A DNA stretch of 64,000 nt, taken from contig CP034990.1 of NCBI GenBank assembly GCA_004026145.2, forward strand, positions 17,252,176 to 17,316,175, written 5' to 3'. The stretch is from Takifugu bimaculatus (lineage: Eukaryota > Chordata > Actinopteri > Tetraodontiformes > Tetraodontidae). Under the pieces are notes generated by a model that made no database searches, was not told where the DNA came from, and saw nothing but the letters and a program-made list of their open reading frames with translations. This document shows positions 10,791 to 23,979 of this stretch, piece after piece. The position numbers and the translations under genes are program-made. Numbering within the stretch: the first letter of the stretch is position 1; every line of letters starts with the position of its first letter.

Positions 10791-10902
10791 GAAAGGTAAA
10801 GAGTAGGGCTATTTTTGGTCGATAACAAAAAAATAAATAAAATCCAGAGGGTCTGACATCAAGACAAAACATGAATGCAGCACAGCAAACTATAAAAATG
10901 GA

Positions 10903-11015
<113 letters not shown>

Positions 11016-11485
11016 GACTGGCTGGATCACTGCAGCGTCTTCAGTCCCATATTGGGAGCATGATTAAGCACAACGCAACGATTACGCAAATTCTGTTGCA
11101 GCAGCCGCTGTTCCGAAACTCCACAAATGCCCCCAAAAGCTCCGTTTTTCGCGGTGCCGAGCACGAAAACGAGTCCGAGCCCCACCGCGTTCCACGATGG
11201 AATGTCTGCATTAGCACTTCCACGCAGCCGTGTGTCAGAAACGGGCTCTATTTCCAGCTTTCTGTTTACAGAAGAATAGGAGGCAAATGGATAAACGAGA
11301 TGTTGGATCGGATTTCGTATCGGAGTTATTTCGGTCATTGATGCCCACATCTCTAACACAGTGCCGGGGCGAAGGAGGCATGCTGTAGTTCTTTCTGTCT
11401 CTTAAGCCCAAGTTAATTTCGGAGGGATAAAGGCGTAGAGGCGACAGGAAGAAAAGGGTGATGTGAAACAATGGATTGTGCTCTT

Positions 11486-11560
11486 ACCTTTCCAAAGGCT
11501 GACAACCACTATGTTCGCGGTTAGAGCTCCGCGACCAAGACTTGCATGTCCCAAAGTTTA
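11486..11560 (-). other. bdnf: Candidate bdnf exon III-like noncoding exon, donor at 11488/11487
   Basis: The minus strand reads CAGCCTTTGGAAAG then GTAAGAGCAC, a strong donor with last exon base 11488. It lies about 1 kb downstream of the two other upstream donors, echoing the tight I-II-III cluster in mammals. The 5' end is unknown and the span is indicative. Confidence 0.5.
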
Positions 11561-12402
11561 ACGCAGTGTGGGGGGGCTCACAGCCACCGCGAGCGGGGTG
11601 TGCAAAATAACAATAACTGCAATTTTTTTTTTTTAAAAGGCGACCTGACAATTCAACTTTCACAACAGGCTCCAAAAACACATGTTCAAAGCGCCGGCTC
11701 TTAAAATGACAAGTGTTTGTGCTCCCTGTCCCTATGTGTGCTTGTTCTTTTTTTTTTTTGCTTTAAAATACCGATATTTATTTCCCCACTCACGCACAAG
11801 AGTCCTCTTTAGAATAACCTTACCAAAAGTTGGAAAAAAAAAAAAACAACAATCCCAGGTTTGGCAAAAGGGGGGCTGGGGAAGGAGAGAAAGAGAGTTG
11901 GCGTCCACTCGTCGTTTTAGTCCATGCACGAATCCGGTGCCTCTGTCCAATGTGCTGAAAGCAAAACACAGCCAGGGCAACTATTGAGGGGGCCAAGAAA
12001 ATAGCTATACTTTTATTGGAGCACCCACTTTAAACTGCTACATTACTCTGCCGCTGCCCGCGTCTTGTCACGTGTAATTCTCCCCCTCTCTCCTGCCAAA
12101 CCAGTCCTGTTAATATTTGATCACATGTTGGTCGGACATTTCCTTCCAGAAAACAGCACCTATATGACAAACGCCGGCTCGTACGATAAAATAAAATGTT
12201 AAAAAAAATAAAAAAAAAAGAAAGAAAAGAAAAAAAAAAGGCTCCCACTCTCACACCGAATCACAACAGGCGCCGCTGGCAGAAGCCGCGTGATTCTTAA
12301 CGTTTGCGCCAAGTGGCACAGGTAAGTGGCACATGTTGCTTTATACAGCAGAGCAGAAAAGAACAATACATACATACATGCATAAAATATTAAGACCTCG
12401 GC

Positions 12403-12440
12403 GGCAACGCACGCACGCACGCACGCACGCACGCACACAC
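12403..12440. repeat. (GCAC)n microsatellite
   Basis: A CGCA/CACG tetranucleotide array of about 38 bp, ending in ACACAC. Confidence 0.95.
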
Positions 12441-12516
12441 GCTGAGCCCTCCAAGACAAGTCCTCGAGCCTGCATCACATCACACATCGCTGGCAGACAC
12501 AATGTAATATTTCCTT

Positions 12517-12625
12517 ACCTCTCTCACCGTACCGGCATATCCCGAGCCGAGAAAAGCCAAACAACCTCCTCTCACACAGGCTCTGTCAACATCAGCCTCA
12601 TCAGACATGGGTCTCGGTGCTGAGT
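12517..12625 (-). other. bdnf: Candidate bdnf exon II-like noncoding exon, donor at 12519/12518
   Basis: The minus strand reads GGTACGGTGAGAG then GTAAGGAAAT, a near-consensus donor with last exon base 12519. Sixty to 105 bases upstream are both halves of the mammalian BDNF RE1 motif (12579-12623). The mammalian RE1 also lies in exon II, a short distance 5' of its donors, so this identifies the exon better than the donor alone. The 5' end is not determined. Confidence 0.6.
12579..12623 (-). promoter_or_regulatory. bdnf: Split RE1/NRSE in bdnf exon II-like segment
   Basis: On the minus strand TCAGCACC (12623-12616) and GACAGAGCC (12587-12579) are exact matches to the left and right halves of the mammalian BDNF RE1, in the right order and orientation. 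They are 28 bp apart instead of about 2-3. REST binds canonical RE1 and, less often, half-sites with altered spacing. Whether this copy binds is unknown. Confidence 0.55.
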
Positions 12626-12742
12626 TGCTCAAGTAGCCACTGAGTCCAACCCTTCCAGCAATGCGTTGCCCCAGACTGAACAGCAAGCACGACTATTTAC
12701 TGGTAATCATCCTTCATGCGCTGCGTGTTTTCAGCGCCACTT

Positions 12743-12790
12743 ACCATTTTCCCCCCGCGCTGTCCTGGAGATACAATTGTCTTAATATCC
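12743..12790 (-). other. bdnf: Candidate bdnf exon I-like exon ending in an in-frame ATG
   Basis: The minus strand reads GGGGGGAAAATG then GTAAGTGGCG, a consensus donor with last exon base 12745. The exon ends exactly with ATG. Joined to the coding exon at 1293 this gives ATG TTC CAC CAG, encoding MFHQVRRV in frame with MTILFL. This is the same N-terminal extension that mammalian exon I transcripts encode. The 5' end is not determined. Confidence 0.65.
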
Positions 12791-15559
12791 ACTCACTCCA
12801 ACAGATGCTGGTAGGTAATGTGTCTTGTTTGAAGTCATCATATGAGAACTTCTGCTGTGCTCAGTAGATCGCCCACCACTTCGCTGACTTATGAATCTAA
12901 TAACCCTTTGCAATATCGGCGTGCTTAAACTCTCGCGGGCAGCACCTCGGTGGCTCTACAGTAAAGGCAAATATCAACAAGCCCGGCTTGTCAGAAAAGC
13001 TTATAGAGAGATACGTAACACCCTCGCCCGGACAACGCCATCAGGGGTCTTACGTGATTGAAATAAGCGACAGCCAGCCAAGTTTCTGTGGGGAGTTCCT
13101 GAATGATCGCTCGCTCACTGGCTCAAATCTTTAAATGCGCAACCGTCAGCGGTGCCACACACAAACTTGCATATATCCACATATATACGTACGTTGCAAA
13201 CAGCTGTGGGTTCTCTTTGATTGCCAGGGGCCCCAAACAGAGACAGGTTACACATTTTCCCCCTTCAGTCTGGAAAAAAAAAAAAACCCGCAGCAGTTGG
13301 CGTAACACAAAACAAATATGAATCGATCCTTTTTCTCTGCCTGACAACTCAGAGGAACTTGTTGCTATTGTAAATGACCCCCCCAACCCCCCAAAATGGA
13401 CACTTTTCTGCAAATATCGCAGGACGAAACACTCAAACATACTCACATTTTCAAAATGTTGAAGTGCAGCGTCTGCTTTCCTCTTTCTTTTTTTTTTGTT
13501 GGGTCTTGCCACCGGCAATGAAAAATTCTTAAAATTTAATCCACCTCGTCTGGCGTCGTCACGCACTCGGAGCAAACAATCAGCGATCAGGAATGGCACT
13601 TTTTCTAGCAGGATTCAGAAGTTCAAAGGCGAGACCTTGTTTTCAGTAAAATTCCTTCAGTTGTTCTGCCAACACTCATCTGGTTGTTATGCAGTGATGA
13701 AGCGCCGTGCTTCCAAGTGAAGCCCCAAATGTACGAAGTGACATGAGTAATAGGTGATATTTCTCTGACTTTTTGCCAGCATCACAAAACTTTAGCGAAT
13801 GGTTACGAGAAAAAGTGTTATTTCTGAGGTATAATTGACTTTTTATTGGTCATAGTTTATGGAAATCACGCCGCATGGGTGGCGCGGTTTTTTCTTTTTT
13901 TGGTGTTGTTTTTTGGGAACCTGTGGGCGTGCGTCTGCGAGGAGACAATAGCGCCAACATGACACATTAATGGACTTTCTCTCACAAAAAAGGAAGCCAC
14001 TCATCAAAGTGTTTGAGGTAACTCGATGCCATTCAGACCTGATACTCGGGGACGCGGTTTGCTTTCCGCCTCTACACATGACTCATGAGTTTAAAAGGCG
14101 TGTGTGTGTGTGTCTGCGTGTGTGTGGGGGTGTGTGTTGGGGGGAGGCTCATCAAACCCGCGTCCACTGCCTCGTCGTCTCACGGAGATTGGGGGTGGGG
14201 GGGTGTAGCCGGTGTCCCCGAACTTAACTTCTGACTCAAGTCCACACACGCGTGTTGTGGTTTTAGCGGGAACCGTGGCTGTAACCGTGTCACGCGGCGC
14301 TCACGCGCGGTCACTCGGTCTGCCCGCAGTCTGAGCGATTGTGTTGTGTTAATATATTTCAAAACACAAGATGGCATGATCAGATAAAACTGGAAACCTT
14401 CTTTTTTTCCCCCCCATACTGGAAGCGAGAAGGTGCCATCTCTCCTTCTCTGCTGCACAGAAGCAACAAGTGCTGGACTTGAGAGACTCGCACTGCTTAT
14501 TATCCTTGAACTGGCTTCAGTCTAAATGTAGGCTTCTCACACAGACCACACTTACTAAAGGCTACTAATAAATCAGGATGATGTGGAGAGGAGTGTGTGG
14601 ACGGCATGAACAATTCCTTTGGTCACCTTCATGTGGATGAACACCAGGGATCCATGCGTACCATTACCTTTCTGGCTCCTACCATCGTCCTACTCTTGGT
14701 GCGTTCTGCTTCCTGACGTGGTAACTTGACTTGCTCCTACTTGTGATGTTGTTAACACTTCCTCTGCTCCCACTGATTTTCACAGACTCTTACTGACTCA
14801 CGCTCGTCCCTTTCTCCACTAGCCGTGCTCTCCCACGCACTCCTTGCCACAATGTCTTAAGGCTGAGTTGGAGGTCACAGATCAATCGCTCCTTCCCTCG
14901 GTATTTTGCTCCGAGCCCCGTCCAGACCACTTCACCTTCTCTGGTTGCTGAGCGGAATAGTTTGAGCACAGGGAGTGTGGCCACCGGGCTGCTCCGCTGG
15001 ATAGATATTGAGATGAATGGTGCATCGTTACAGATCTTCCTGGTACTCAGAGGAGGCCTGATATGTGCAGCTATTGATATTCATTACAGAGCGAATGCAG
15101 TCAAGAAGATGTAAAGAAGATTAATAGCCGGAACTGTTGCCTGTGTTGCTCTTTGGTGGTGGTGGTGGTGGTTATGGTTGGTGGCTTGAAACCAAAGAAT
15201 GCTGTTAGTGTGGTATCAAAGCACGATTGAATCAAACCTTCACTGATAAACTGACTCTTCCAAACAGGTGCCCTCCCAAAAGTCAGACCCCACCCTGGCA
15301 CCAACCTCTCAAACCACTGCTGTGTAAAAGGAACCAAAAACAGAACCTGTAACGTACCCATACAGCCATTTTAACGCGGCAGTCATCACGGTTGCCTGTT
15401 TATGGTTGGTAATTGCATTTGGGCCCCACTTGGTCTCAGGAATCATTATTAACACATTGTGCCAGCCTAAAATTTTCAGCCTGTCAGCACTTTCCTCCCC
15501 CTTTGCTGTAGCGACAACGAGGATGGATCCAGTTGGGGCTACAGGTATCATTACCGCAT

Positions 15560-15960
15560 CTCAATCTTTGTTCCATAAATATTGATAACAAGAGCCCCAC
15601 GTCATGTGAAGCTAGTGCTGGCTGATAAAAATAGACAGGCGGCAGGTTATCTCTTACTGTCAGATGCCAGTCCTACACCCCCCCCACCATCAACCGTCTC
15701 CAATACCGGAAGATGGGCTTTGGAATAAACAAAAAGCGATCGGAAAGCAACCCATAAAATAAAAGCGATGATATTAACGGTGAAATGTCGCGCATGGGTC
15801 CTGACGGGTTCGAGCAAATACATAATAAGACCTAATCAAATAGTCAGCAATAATTAACCCAGCCACCCTGATGACAATGTGCTCCACGCCATGCATCTGT
15901 CACTTAGAGGTACAGCTTCATAATATTTATGTAGAGCGGGGAATTAATTACGGGCCCGGT
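15560..15960. promoter_or_regulatory. Candidate conserved noncoding element
   Basis: The block lacks repeats and is dense in intact homeodomain-, GATA- and forkhead-like words. Examples are TGATAAAAATAG, AATAAACAAAAA, TAATTAAC, ATGATGACA-like and GAATTAATTACG. This texture is typical of vertebrate developmental enhancers. No alignment was possible, so the call rests on composition alone. Confidence 0.25.
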
Positions 15961-17084
15961 TGGTGACTCACAGCTCGGGTCTTCAGAAAGTAATTCAGCC
16001 TGTAAATAATCACTCGACCACAACCATACTTCACACCGATGGTACCAGCTGCATTTGTGCTAATTTCACCCTTCGACAGTACGTACAAAGAGAGGTGGCA
16101 TTAGGACGGATGACATTTGAGTTGTGGCTCCACAGGCTGAAGTTGATCTCCAGGGTTCACGTCAGACCCTGCTGCATACCACATAATCTGTCTTCTTAAA
16201 CACCGGCTGATGGCCTAAACTCTGGCTTTCACAGCTGAGAGGAGAAATCTGCTTCACTGGATGTGACATATAGTCCATTGATCTGCTAACTCTGACCAGC
16301 TTCCATCTGCCTGACAGCTTGGATTGGTGGTTACTGGCTGTTTGCCATCACTTTTTACAGTCCAGCCATTCCAGGCTTGCAGAAGCAGAGAGGAGGTGTC
16401 GACCTGAGGTTGTCATTGAGGATGGCACATGCGATAATACAGAAGTTCTGCAACCAAAAGTTACATTTGTTTTGTAGACCAAAAAAAAGAAATTTCCACT
16501 TTTCCCCCAGGAGTCTGCTTATCCATAACTAGAATGAGTGCAGTGTGATTTAATTCTGTGGTGTACTGCTCAGAGATGCTTGTGTGTATTTGGATTTGTG
16601 TGTGTTGGGGTGGGGGGGTTGTGGAAAATTTGAATAGATGTATTTGCATCTTGTTGCCTAGCCAAAGGCGTTATTGGTTCCCAGTGGTAGTGACCTGAAA
16701 TTTTGCATGCGCGGCAACCCTGCAAATGGTATCGCCTTCATGATCGGCCAAACGCGGCTGAGTAGAAGCACGTAGAAACACTGACCTTCAGCAGGGCACA
16801 TATATGTAACGCATGTTGACGGAGAGGTTCACATTTCATGATTGTTGCTGCCTCTGTCTTTTTCTGCTGGGCTCTAGGAGGACAAAAGACACGTTTCAGA
16901 TTTTTCCTCAGCAAGCAAAAGATCTGCAAAAGTTTTTTAAAATGTTTTATATAAAAGCCCTGTTTCCTGACCCCGGTGCTAAAAATGCATTCAGCATAAT
17001 CTGTATCTGCTTAAGTACTTGTGGGGGCCTGTGGAGGGGTCAAGAGTTTTCGCTCTGTTGCTGGTTGTCTAGTATAAAGGCAGA

Positions 17085-17262
17085 AGCAGCAGAGGAGGTG
17101 GAGGCTCGTGACTCGGAGCTGGCAGTTCAAATCCCTGGACTGACTGACGAAAGCTGCGTAGGGAAGCAACACCGCACCAGCGCACAGACTCGCTGAAGTC
17201 CCAGCAGTGACAACTGTGAAAGACTGGGCCACTATACTGGGACGCTCCCAGGTGTAAGTGTG
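17085..17262 (+). mobile_element. tRNA-derived SINE-like copy
   Basis: GTTCAAATCC at 17125-17134 matches the RNA polymerase III B box. An A-box-like GGCTCGTGACTCGG precedes it by a spacing usual for tRNA heads. A GACTGGGCCACTATACTGGGA-type body follows and ends near CAGGTGTAAGTGTGTGAA. The edges are approximate and the family is not named. Confidence 0.5.
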
Positions 17263-20189
17263 TGAACTTTCTCCTCCCCCCATATCAGCTGTTGATTTTA
17301 TTAAAGGGAAGACTGGAACTCAAACAGGAAGCAACAGGTGAGCGCTTTGGCAAATTTCTCATCGTATGGCACGATCATATGCAGTTATTACAGTTTTATC
17401 ATTTCCGAATTCATCTTTATTTGACAGGTAATTAAATGATGATTACAATAATGCAAAAGATTGCAATAAAGCTCTGGCTCACCAGAAACCTGATATAATA
17501 GTTTGTATACAATCAATATTAAAGGTTAGAAAAGAAACACAGACCTCAGCCAAGTAGCTCATTTCCCCACATATAGTGTGACTTCCACCCATAGTAGTAT
17601 AGTACACAGGCTCGCTATATGATCAGAGGCAATGATTAATGCCCCTTAGTTTGATCTTTGTAAAATCAAATGTCTAAGTCCCTCTAGAATTTGGAACATT
17701 AATAAAATGTAATCATTTGTTTACCGACATTTCCTGAAAAACGTCATTAGAATTTAAAGTCTTTTAAGTTATTTTGTTCACAGATGGACGGACGGACATG
17801 TGGACAGAGCCTGTCCCATCTCCTACAGAGGCAATCACACAAAATATAAATTACATTATTAGTCCATTTTTAATCTCCAGCCAGCATAAACTTTAGTTTA
17901 AGTATATTATTAGTGAATGATTAAAGTAGATAAATGCCCTAAAATCCTCCCTCTGATATGTAAATTGTTTTTCAGAAAAGAGTGATTGCAAATAAAAGAG
18001 AAGACCTACATCTAAAACAAAATTGATGGAGGAATAAAATCATGAAGAGTTTAAATTTATTTTAAACAAAGCAAAACTCAAAGCAATTGTCTCCAGGCTG
18101 GATCTACCCTGGTCACCTGGCATCGAGTGCAGGAAGTAATGGTGCAGGCCCAGGAAACGGTCTGACAGATAGGACCCATAAAACAATAAAGGGTCATTTC
18201 AACATGTCCTTTAGACGAGCTAATTAGTGATATTTAGGGGTGCTGTTTGCTTCTGGTTTATGGTAGCCTTTGTTTATCTGAGCTAATATGGCTGCACAGA
18301 TGCTCCTTGATAAAAACAAATAAGTTGCCAAAGTCTAGAAAAACATTTAATCTGAACATCCAGGGCTGGATTACCACTGTCTGCTAAAGGAAACACCACA
18401 GAAATGAACCAGCCTTGATAAGTTACACCGCATGTTCCAGCTGATGTTATTTCAAAAGCAAGCAGCGCTGGACTCCCAGTCAAATCACCACCTCTTTACA
18501 CTACCGCCAAACAAGATTCCCCATTAAAGCTGACAGGCAGACAGTCAAGCAAAGGTTTAAAATGAAGGTCTTACCTGCATAAAAGCCTGCTGCTGAATGG
18601 TGGGGGGAACTGTTAAGGATAATACAAAGGAGTGGGATTTCTCCTGCAATTGTCTGGGAGGGATACCCCAGCCAAAGTTTCTCCATACATCAAAGGGTTC
18701 CTGCAAATAAAAGCACACGGACAAACTACCTTCTTTGTGCTGTCTTCCAGCCAGATTCAGCCGCACAAAGCCTTTGGATGTACAACAGTGCAAAGAAGAC
18801 GCACTATTCAGATGACCTGCTCTGCTCTCTGGTGGTTTGTTGTGTGCTTTTGTCTGTCCTGACCAGCAGTAGATATACAATATCACTGGATCAAAATCCT
18901 TTCATCCCGTTTACTCCCATTACACAACCCCCTCCCCACTATTCTTTCTTTTCTTAAGCAAAGTAAACTCGATGCAGCTAGATAACACTTGCAGCCCTCA
19001 GGCCTAAAACCCAAAAAATGAGTCTCCAGTTGTTGTTTTTTTTCTCTATCTAAATTGTCTTCACACAAACTGAAGTGGCTCATTTCTATTTCTTAAACAT
19101 CTGCCATTTGCATGAGAACAAACAAAAAAAAAAAGCAGGAAGGAAAGCAGTTGTACCACCTACACACCCACTCTGACACGATTCGCATGTTTGTCCAAGT
19201 ACAGACTTGCTGACAGCACTGAACTTACGTCACAAAGATTGGAACGAAGCGAATTTAGGTTTGTTTTTTGTTTTTAAAGAATTTATGTCAAATAATAACG
19301 AATTAAAAGTAGCAGGGCAGAATATGAGTGCAGCATGTGCAGCAAATGTTGATATTTGTCAGCCTGCGCTACTTCCCGGCCAAAATGATTCCTGCCGACT
19401 CACAGCTGGTCACCATGACACAACTCATCAAACGAGGCTGACTCTTCATGTGGAGTGAATGGAGGGATGACTCTGGAGGGAGGTTCTGAAAAGTCACAGA
19501 TTAAACGCACTTCCGTAGAAGTAATCGTCACAGATTAATCACAACTGAAGTCAGCGAATCATAACTGGAGCATGGAGGGAACTCACTCGTCACGTCAGAA
19601 CTCTTAACTGGCTCCAGCTGGTGATGCCACTCATCACTTCATTTCTATTCTATTTAAATACAGTAAACCAAGGACAAATTGGACCACATAAGTTTTATTC
19701 ATCCATCTAGAAATGTGGTAGAACAATTTAAATGCAACAAAGGACCTGCGAATTGAAGCGCTAGCCTGTGTAAATTCACTCCATCTTTCACTTCTGTATA
19801 TAGGTGATGGTACTATTTTGGGGAAGTCCCGTCCTGTCCCTGGTCACATGATCGTCACGCCAAGATGTTTAGTAAATGTCACTTAGGGGCTTAATGGTAC
19901 ATAAAGCTGGATAACTGTCAATTCCGGGACATTTAACGTATTTGTAACACTGGTTTCAAACATGGTTTTCAGACACAGGAGTTACGATAGCCTCTGAAAT
20001 CCTAACCCTAATTAACAGAACACTACCTAGGCTAGATATACTCTGAAAAGCAAAATATTTAATATAATTTCCTTCCATAATTATACAGATCCTCCTACAA
20101 ATGTAAATGTTAAATGGACTGTTTATTTGACTGAGGCTTGGTCACAGGGCACCTCTCTCACACAGCAGAGACGTATCTTTGGGAGCAAT

Positions 20190-20300
20190 TTTGGGCTTCC
20201 GCGTCCTCCTCATGGACACCTTGGGATGTAGTAAGCAGGGGTGAGGGATCAAACCAAGGACCTCATTCTGAGCTACAGCAACCCCCTTTAAATGAGGATG
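20190..20300 (-). mobile_element. Degenerate tRNA-like teleost repeat fragment
   Basis: The plus strand holds GGGATCAAACCAAGGACCT followed by CTGAGCTACAGCAACCCCC. This pattern is the reverse complement of a tRNA-type B-box and head, and recurs in many fish interspersed repeats. It is degenerate and its boundaries are approximate. Confidence 0.4.
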
Positions 20301-21927
20301 GTTTTGTCATTGAAAGGTTGTCAACCAATGCGGTAGCCAGTGCTCCAGCCTTGGGCGGTAAACATACATTTTCCTACCCTAACCTTATTTGGCTTCTTCC
20401 TTTCTGAAGACCTTCTTTGTCTCTGTTAGGGACATACAAGTGACATCTGACGAAGATCTGTGACTTGACTCTGCTGGACTTTGAACAAAGCAAAGACACA
20501 TGAGACTTGAACATGTGGGGCAAGACTCCAACGGACTCCTGCCCACGTATGCTCGGGATGGTTGCTAACGGCGGAGTCATGCCCAGCTGCTCACAGTGGG
20601 TTTTTTTAATGAAAACATAGGCCTCGTGACCATATAGAAACACCGGGCACATGCAGGCCAGGGTAAACAGGAAGATGAGAGTTGAACAATCATATCAGTG
20701 AATGATGTGTAATCACTGGTAACAAAAAGTCGCAGAGCAAATAACCAAATGTGCGTTTGCCTCAGCTCCCAAGTGTTTGCAACAGCATGGGTGCTGGCTG
20801 CTGAAATGCTGCACCATTTCATTCACGCTACATATCAAAAACTGCTGCAAAGGGTAAAAGTGAGGAGAGGCCAGGCGGCTATTCTGTTCGAGAGGGAGGG
20901 GGTGGACTGGTAAGCTCTGGATAAGCTGAGAGGAGACAGAGAACTTGGCTGTTTACATGTTTTGCAGTTCACATTAACACTGCGTGTGGCACTGCTACGG
21001 CTGCTCCAAAGCAAAGCTAAACAAAGCCTAACGTGTTGCTTCAACCATTCAAATGCCGACGTGATTAATGTAAGATTGAGGAGCGGATGAGAAGGATTGA
21101 TTTAATTTATACCAATCATAGTGTTACTGTAGCATTAGTTTAGCCTGTAACAAGGAGGGTTAATAAGAGTTCAGAGGGAGTAATTTATTCACAGAACAGC
21201 AGGTGTATCAATTTGCCATTCATCTTCTTTTAGGATGGGTGCTTATATTTAATGATAAATATAGAAATTCATTAGTTTGGAATGACAGCATATTGTACGG
21301 TATAATAAAGCTAACTATCATTATGATGTTTACACTCCTCTAGCTGTGATGTAAATGAGTACAAAGCTCAACAAACATTTAAAATGATTTTATCCAGTAA
21401 CTATGAGGACATAATTATTTCTTTACATTAAGGTATCAGGGATTCATGAATGAATAAATCAAATAAACACAGATATGCAGAACTTTAAACACAGTGTTCT
21501 TTAAATTCTGCAGTAGGAAACTTGTGCTTTGATTTAATTGGATTTTAGCACCGTCTTTCTCCTTTTAAAAATATGCTTACAGCTTTTACTTTACAAATCG
21601 TGACATGAGAGAAAAACATTCAAACATAAAATAAAATATATATAAAAATTGAAGGGGGAAACAGTTGTAGCTATACCTACATAAAGTTACAGAAAAACCA
21701 CATTTGCTTTAGTTAAAGTAAACAAATACCATGCGAAAAGCTGAGTCAGGCAGTCACCTTGGGCTGGGCCAGGAAGGGTCCCCAGGTTAGGCTCAAATCG
21801 GTTCCATCCGTTTGGTTTGTTCAGCCACAGTCTTCCCAATTGAATAGCCGATAACATTTTGGTGAACCAGTGAGCAAAGGGTGGGTGGACTGATAGACTT
21901 CCAGGTCGAGAGAATACTTTTCTTAGC

Positions 21928-21951
21928 CACCACCACCACCACCACCACCAC
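21928..21951. repeat. (CAC)n microsatellite
   Basis: Eight CAC units in the intergenic region. Confidence 0.95.
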
Positions 21952-22439
21952 CCCTAGGGGCAAAGTGACCTGCATGTCGTGTCGAAGATCAGAGCATCGA
22001 AAGGATGGACAGGTCATGGTAAGGCTGAATGTCTCTGCACTAGACTTTTATAAACTGCTCAAAAACAGCTGACCTAAAATAGTATGCAATTTAGGACACG
22101 CCCAGTACAGATGTGCTGGTGAACCATCAGTAATATAACACATTATTCACATAGAGGAGACAGGTTTAGGCTTTGATTTGTAAGGCAATCATGTGTATCA
22201 TCTTGTACTGAATTAATCTATAGCCTGAGTTAAAAAGGTAACAACTGGCCCAAGAAAAGGTTCCTTTAAGTTGTGCCAATGTCTCAGAATGTTAGTTTTT
22301 GCCCCAAGGTTCCCTAGTAAGATCAGAGGAAACCGGAATACAAATGTTGATATTAACTGTTTGGAGTGTGGAGGAAGCAGGAAACTCTCAAAGAAAGGAA
22401 GGGTGATGGAGCTACAGTCAGAATGTGGTCAGTTCTCCT

Positions 22440-22735
22440 TGACGTAGTCTCTGACTCGGGAAGGTAGCTGGTCTGTAGGGGACTGGGTTGAGAAGCGGAA
22501 GAGTCTCGGTTCAAGCTCTGGTGTGGACAAAACATGGAAGGTGTTGTGGTAGCAAGGTGAAGGTTCGCAGGACGCCTTCAGAGCACTGTTGAGGTATCCT
22601 GGAGCAAGGTGCCGAATCGCCAAATGCTCACCTATGGAGGCCGTGCAACGGGCTGGCGACTCGTTTAGGGCTGCCTTCAGACATATGCAGCTGGGATAAG
22701 CTCCAGCACCCTCCGTGCGACCACAAAAGAAAGAA
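22440..22735 (+). mobile_element. tRNA-derived SINE with common teleost 3' tail
   Basis: A B-box-like GGTTCAAGCTC lies at 22508-22518 with a plausible A box upstream. The 3' part has GGGCTGGCGACTCG at 22650 and GCAGCTGGGATAAGCTCCAG at about 22687. This tail is shared by very common teleost SINE/LINE copies (usually GACTGGCGACYTGTCCAGGG and AGCTGGGATAGGCTCCAGC). The copy is diverged and ends in an A-rich stretch. Confidence 0.75.
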
Positions 22736-23957
22736 AAAAACTGGTAAAGGGAAAAAAAGAAGAGGAATTCTTCACATTTTCTGTGGAATTATTTTTTCCA
22801 GCTCCTTTTTTAAAATACATTTGAGGAATATTGTGACGCACACCTGAGCTCGCTCAGAGACGGCAGCAAGAACCTCGGCTTCACCGAATCTTACGAGGTT
22901 TCAGAATAAAGCAAATGTAAGAGTGAATGCGGTGACTCATCATCAGGGTCATTCACTTTTCAATGCAAATTAATGTGGGTGTCACAGTTACGTGCAGTTA
23001 TAAGCTGGCTATTATGAATTATGAATAGAACAGACAAATTGTGAAAGGATGGAAAGGAAACCTCAAAGCATTTCTTTGTTCTTTATATGTAGATGAATGT
23101 CCATGTATGTGTGTACATGTTCTGGCATTTATTATAAAGTGAGGACAAGGATTTATATTTTGCCTGCGAAGTGGGGACGTTTTGCAAAGTGAAGACATAT
23201 TGGCTGGTCCTTGCAGCCGTAGGTGTGCTGCTTGAGGACTAAGACTTGATGTTAGAATTGGGTTTAGGTTGTGGTTATGGTTAGGATTTTGGTTATGATA
23301 GGTAGGGTCTGGGAATACATGATGTCAATAGGAGTGCTCACAAAGTGAGAAGGACAAACACGTGTGTGTGTGTGTGTGTTACTAGGTAGACTAAAGGAGG
23401 CACTCGGTAAGCAAGTTCTTCTCTTGAATGACATTTATTTAGTCATTTTTTCTGAAATTCTCTACTTAAATCTGGTGTTGGTCTGAAAATGTCACAGAAA
23501 GTTCTCATAGAACCCGCTGGAGGAAGAAGTCGGGGGAACAAAATCGCTGGTGAGCACGTGCTGCATTAAATCGAGAATCAACCGAGATGACATTTCCTCA
23601 ACATATATGGGTAAATAAAAGGCAGTAAAGAAAGAGTATAAGTACGTGTAGCAGAGCAAAAGTACAAAACAAGAGTTATTACAGTAACCTGAGTATGTCT
23701 GCTTTCTCCCCCGGTGATATATTATTTAAAGAGGAGTGCTGCCAGTACACTGTCATGGTAACTGCTGCGAGAGGTGGAATGATCATGAAATAAAAGTGCA
23801 CACAAAACTGACACAATAAAATGTAAAAGAGTCGTTCTTTCGCCGAGGAGCGCACACTTGCTCATCCATGTATCGAACCAGAAAAATGCAAACAAGGGGG
23901 GAAATATATTTATGTTAAAAGTGAGGAGTTGGGGCTGTAACCTGCACACCAGGACGG

Positions 23958-23979
23958 ACACACACACACACACACACAC
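23958..23979. repeat. (AC)n microsatellite
   Basis: Eleven AC units. Shorter GT runs lie nearby at 23361-23379 and 24260-24278. Confidence 0.95.

Noticed and set aside
12311..12330. Perfect plus-strand splice donor ACAG/GTAAGT antisense to bdnf
   Set aside because: A lone donor motif without a paired acceptor or transcript evidence. An antisense bdnf transcript cannot be claimed from it.
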